DNA of 64,000 nucleotides from positions 4,433 through 68,432 of the forward strand of contig DWWR01000081.1 of assembly GCA_019119645.1 (NCBI GenBank). The letters are read 5' to 3'. A program made the position numbers and the translations under genes. This document shows positions 61,379 through 64,000 of this stretch, one piece after another. The DNA is from Anaerobutyricum faecale. GTDB taxonomy: Bacteria > Bacillota > Clostridia > Lachnospirales > Lachnospiraceae. Each line of letters opens with the position of its first letter. Within the stretch, counting starts at the first letter, position 1. The notes beneath the pieces were generated by a model. It was not told the DNA's origin. It did no database searches and was given only the letters and a program-made list of their open reading frames with translations.

Positions 61379-61512
61379 ACTCTTTCTCATCCTCCTATAT
61401 ACAAAAATATTTTTCAGTATAGCAGAAGCCACTGTGATTTTCAAGATTCAGCCTGGTTTTTATGCGTTTTCACAGCATCATACCAAAGTTTCCGGTAAGA
61501 TTACTGTTACTA

Positions 61513-63675
61513 TCATCCTCTGTTTTGAACATCCTCTTCCAGTTCATGCAGTCTGCGGACGCCTTCCGGATTCTGCTTTTTCAGTCTCCGCTCCAGGATC
61601 GCCTGTTTTTCATCCAGATGTTCCTGCACATTCGGATGCTCTCTTAACAGTTCATCCCTCAGGATACGTCTTCTTCTCTCAATGAGGCTGACCACCAGAG
61701 AACTCTTCTCTTTCACTTCCGGCGGAAATTCATCTATATGAAGTTCCAGTCTCCGCAGCAGTTCATCTTCATCCAGAGGTCCCAGGGAATGCCAGTAATT
61801 TAACTTTTCATCCAGTCCTGCTTCAGAAAGCTTCTCAATGTCCGATATTCCATGGATCTGCTTCACCACATATTTGACAAACTTCTCAATTTCCCGGACC
61901 GCATCGGTGCCAAAAGCCCAGGCAAACTCCTCAAGAGTATTCTCTTCTTCCGGCGTCAGCGCATAATATTTTTTCTGATAAACTTCATCTCTCTTGTCAC
62001 CAAAACTCTCCATCGGGAAGGGCTCTCTCATCCCCAGATCATGAAGAGCCGCAAGGATCGTCCGGCGCACCGCTCCCTCTGTGATCAGATGACCAATTCC
62101 CAGCTTTCTCATCTGTTCATTTACATTTTCTGAATGTTCGGTAATATAAAACCGGATATTCTTTTTCTTTAATTTCTCCGCCAGATCGCCAAGACCGTCG
62201 GCCGCGGTAACATCCAGGCTGTTTACAGCGCCGGCGTCAATGATGACCGCCCTGGTACTCTCTCTGATACTGTCCTCAATATCATTTTGCAGGATCTTAA
62301 TGTTGGCAAAAAATAAGTTCTCATTGAAACGATAGATCAGCACATCTTTCACCGGACGGGAAAAATGATTCTTTCCCAGATCATAGAAATCCTTTTTCCC
62401 CGGGATCACTCCCAGAAAACATCTCGGCGGATTTGTGGCTTTTATGATTACCGCAATAAAGGAAAGAAGGATTCCCGCCACTACACCGTAGATCGTTCCC
62501 AGAAGCAGCACCGTCGCGCAGGCGGCAATAAAGATAAAAAACTCCTGTCTGCTCACCTTAAACAGACGGACTGCCAGGTGAACTTCCACGATATTAAGCA
62601 GAGCGGATATCACAATAGCAGTCAGGACCGGTACGGGAAGATATCCGATAAAGCCGGTAGCACACAGCAGAATAACTGCCATGACAAGACCTGCTGTGAC
62701 AGAGACAGCCTGCGTTTTTCCTCCATACTGCTCATTCATGGATGTTCTGGAAATACTTCCATTGACCGGGCAGCATCCCACAGCGGCAGCGGCGATATTT
62801 CCCGCTGCGCATGCGAGGATCTCCTGCCTGTCATCCAGACGGTAACCGTTTTTCCCGGCAAAATTATTCTCACTGAGAAGCGTTTCTGCCATAATGACCA
62901 CAGCGACCATCAGTCCTCTTCCCGCTGCCTGAATGAGATCTACCTGAGAAAGATCCGGCAGAAACAGCCCCGGAAGTCCTGTCTCCACCTGATCCAAAAG
63001 GACAACCCCGTAATCCTGAATATGTACCAGCAGCGTCAGCGCGGCTCCCGCTGCCATGACAGCCACGGACATGGGAAACTTCGGTATGAACTTCTTTCCA
63101 AGAAGAAGCACCGCCAGAGAGGAAACACCCAGCACAACGGACACCCCGTTGATATGACTGCACGCCTCCGCCATGTGATGGATCAATTCCGGAAGCTCGC
63201 CCACGCCTGCCGGACTCCCAAGAATTTTTGGTATCTGCATTAGAATAATTGTCACCGCAATTCCGCTGATAAAACCTCCCATCACCGGCGTGGAAATAAA
63301 GTCGACAATTCTGTCCGCATGGAGCAGATAAAACAACAAAAGCCATAGTCCCGCAAACAATGCGATAAACGGCACATAGTTCATGGCCGCACTGCTCTCA
63401 TATGCGATTCCGAAGGTGGAAAGCGCCGCTCCCACGATAGCCGCCGGCGCTGCATCCACACCAAATATAAATTGCCTTGATGTGGAAAACAGAGCAAAAA
63501 AGATGATCGGCAGTACGGAACCGTATAAACCGTAAACCGCCGGAAGTCCCGCAATCTGCGCATATCCCATGGATATCGGTATGGACACCGCGGCAATGAT
63601 AATTCCGGAAAATATATCTTTCGCCAGATATTCTTTCTTATAATTCCTAAGCGTGGGAAATAATCTTATTTTCAT
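61513..63675 (-). CDS. SulP family anion transporter with STAS domain and C-terminal extension
   Basis: 720 residues. The membrane domain (about 1-415) opens DIFSGIIIAAVSIPISMGYAQIAGLPAVYGLYG, the SulP signature, and includes GCCPVNGSISRTSMNEQYGGKTQ. A STAS domain follows (about 440-550), with VIIDAGAVNSLDVTAADGL. The last 170 residues are a helical, highly charged extension with YYALTPEEENTLEEFAWAFG and RRRRILRDELLREHPNVQEHLDEKQ that I do not recognise. SulP carriers move sulfate, bicarbonate or other anions. Given the PAPS genes 27 kb away, sulfate is an appealing substrate, but unproven. Confidence 0.9.
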   Translation of the reverse strand: MKIRLFPTLRNYKKEYLAKDIFSGIIIAAVSIPISMGYAQIAGLPAVYGLYGSVLPIIFFALFSTSRQFIFGVDAAPAAIVGAALSTFGIAYESSAAMNYVPFIALFAGLWLLLFYLLHADRIVDFISTPVMGGFISGIAVTIILMQIPKILGSPAGVGELPELIHHMAEACSHINGVSVVLGVSSLAVLLLGKKFIPKFPMSVAVMAAGAALTLLVHIQDYGVVLLDQVETGLPGLFLPDLSQVDLIQAAGRGLMVAVVIMAETLLSENNFAGKNGYRLDDRQEILACAAGNIAAAAVGCCPVNGSISRTSMNEQYGGKTQAVSVTAGLVMAVILLCATGFIGYLPVPVLTAIVISALLNIVEVHLAVRLFKVSRQEFFIFIAACATVLLLGTIYGVVAGILLSFIAVIIKATNPPRCFLGVIPGKKDFYDLGKNHFSRPVKDVLIYRFNENLFFANIKILQNDIEDSIRESTRAVIIDAGAVNSLDVTAADGLGDLAEKLKKKNIRFYITEHSENVNEQMRKLGIGHLITEGAVRRTILAALHDLGMREPFPMESFGDKRDEVYQKKYYALTPEEENTLEEFAWAFGTDAVREIEKFVKYVVKQIHGISDIEKLSEAGLDEKLNYWHSLGPLDEDELLRRLELHIDEFPPEVKEKSSLVVSLIERRRRILRDELLREHPNVQEHLDEKQAILERRLKKQNPEGVRRLHELEEDVQNRG

Positions 63676-64000
63676 ATTCGTTCTTCCCTTTCTCTGTTAC
63701 ATTTTTTAATCTGTCTTATTTTTTATCTGTTCTTATTGGCATCTTTTCATATGCTCTCATTTTCTGACAGAACATTTTAAATTTATCACACACAAAATAT
63801 CAGTGTCAATGCACCGCCTGTTTTAGATCATCATAACGTTTCGACCATGCATTTCCGGAATTTCTTTTTATTTCTGTTATGAAGTGACTTTTGTCAAGAG
63901 GTAAATGCCGTATCTGACAATCTTTTTTCTTGACCATCACATTTGTGTGATCTGTCAGCATCTGAAAGGAGCTCTGATTTAACAGTTTCCGGCATGTGGC
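63676..64000. promoter_or_regulatory. Non-coding right end with nested inverted repeats
   Basis: No gene is visible. ATCACA (63936-63941) and TGTGAT (63946-63951) form a CRP/FNR-like dyad. It is enclosed by CTGACA (63914-63919) and TGTCAG (63953-63958). The rest is AT-rich and includes the upstream region of the SulP gene. Confidence 0.4.

Overview
The window looks like chromosome of a low-to-mid GC Clostridia, most probably a gut Lachnospiraceae. Supporting signs are strong AGGAGG ribosome sites, short co-directional gene blocks, a TSCPD small protein next to a murG that lies outside a dcw cluster, BspA-type leucine-rich and Big_2 surface proteins, an OPT transporter beside a PqqD-like protein, a Q-O-M-N cobalt ECF operon, and the remnant of a PD-(D/E)XK family transposase. 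The genus cannot be fixed from sequence reading alone. No phage, CRISPR array or intact insertion sequence is visible.

Layout. 1-2.3 kb: serine and cysteine synthesis (serC, cysK). 2.6-8.2 kb: a small unknown protein, then a 1,747-residue secreted multi-domain surface protein. 8.4-14.1 kb: esterase, dipeptidase PepD, a membrane protein coupled to a PqqD-like protein, and an oligopeptide transporter. 14.2-18.9 kb: PdaA-like deacetylase, unknown membrane protein, MTA/SAH nucleosidase, a long structured leader, TSCPD protein and MurG. 18.8-20.1 kb: an AT-rich RhuM gene between a gene scrap and a 12-bp inverted repeat, probably a decayed insertion. 20.1-24.8 kb: exonuclease III, S66 peptidase, secreted Cys/His peptidase, ProC and an unknown protein. 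25.1-29.4 kb: an LRR protein, a VWA/DUF2201-type protein with an altered zinc motif, and a MoxR-type AAA+ ATPase.

30.0-37.4 kb is the most interesting block: polysaccharide pyruvyl transferase-like protein, CysD, CysN-CysC fusion (together a PAPS-making set), a sulfotransferase, and a CHR-family transporter whose start is 12 nt from the sulfotransferase stop codon. No PAPS reductase or sulfite reductase is visible, so the PAPS is probably used for sulfation rather than for cysteine. About 12 kb further on, 44.3-49.6 kb carries two more sulfotransferase paralogues on the same strand as a two-component system and an orphan response regulator with a degenerate receiver domain. Perfect inverted or 11-bp-spaced repeats lie in front of the two sulfotransferase genes. 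I read these two blocks as one candidate sulfation system that may decorate a surface polysaccharide. That role is inference.

Between them lie a RACo-like Fe-S ATPase, a LOG-family hydrolase, the cobalt transporter cbiQOMN and a divergent BlaI-type repressor, followed by a region with nested inverted repeats that may be a structured RNA. 49.7-64 kb is mostly housekeeping: a 42-residue small protein, an AI-2E family transporter, tRNA-Lys, D,D-carboxypeptidase, trmB, an Fe-S-type flavoprotein, serS, a lipid kinase, aroD/aroK, a CmpB-type membrane protein behind a possible pseudoknot leader, putP and a SulP anion transporter.
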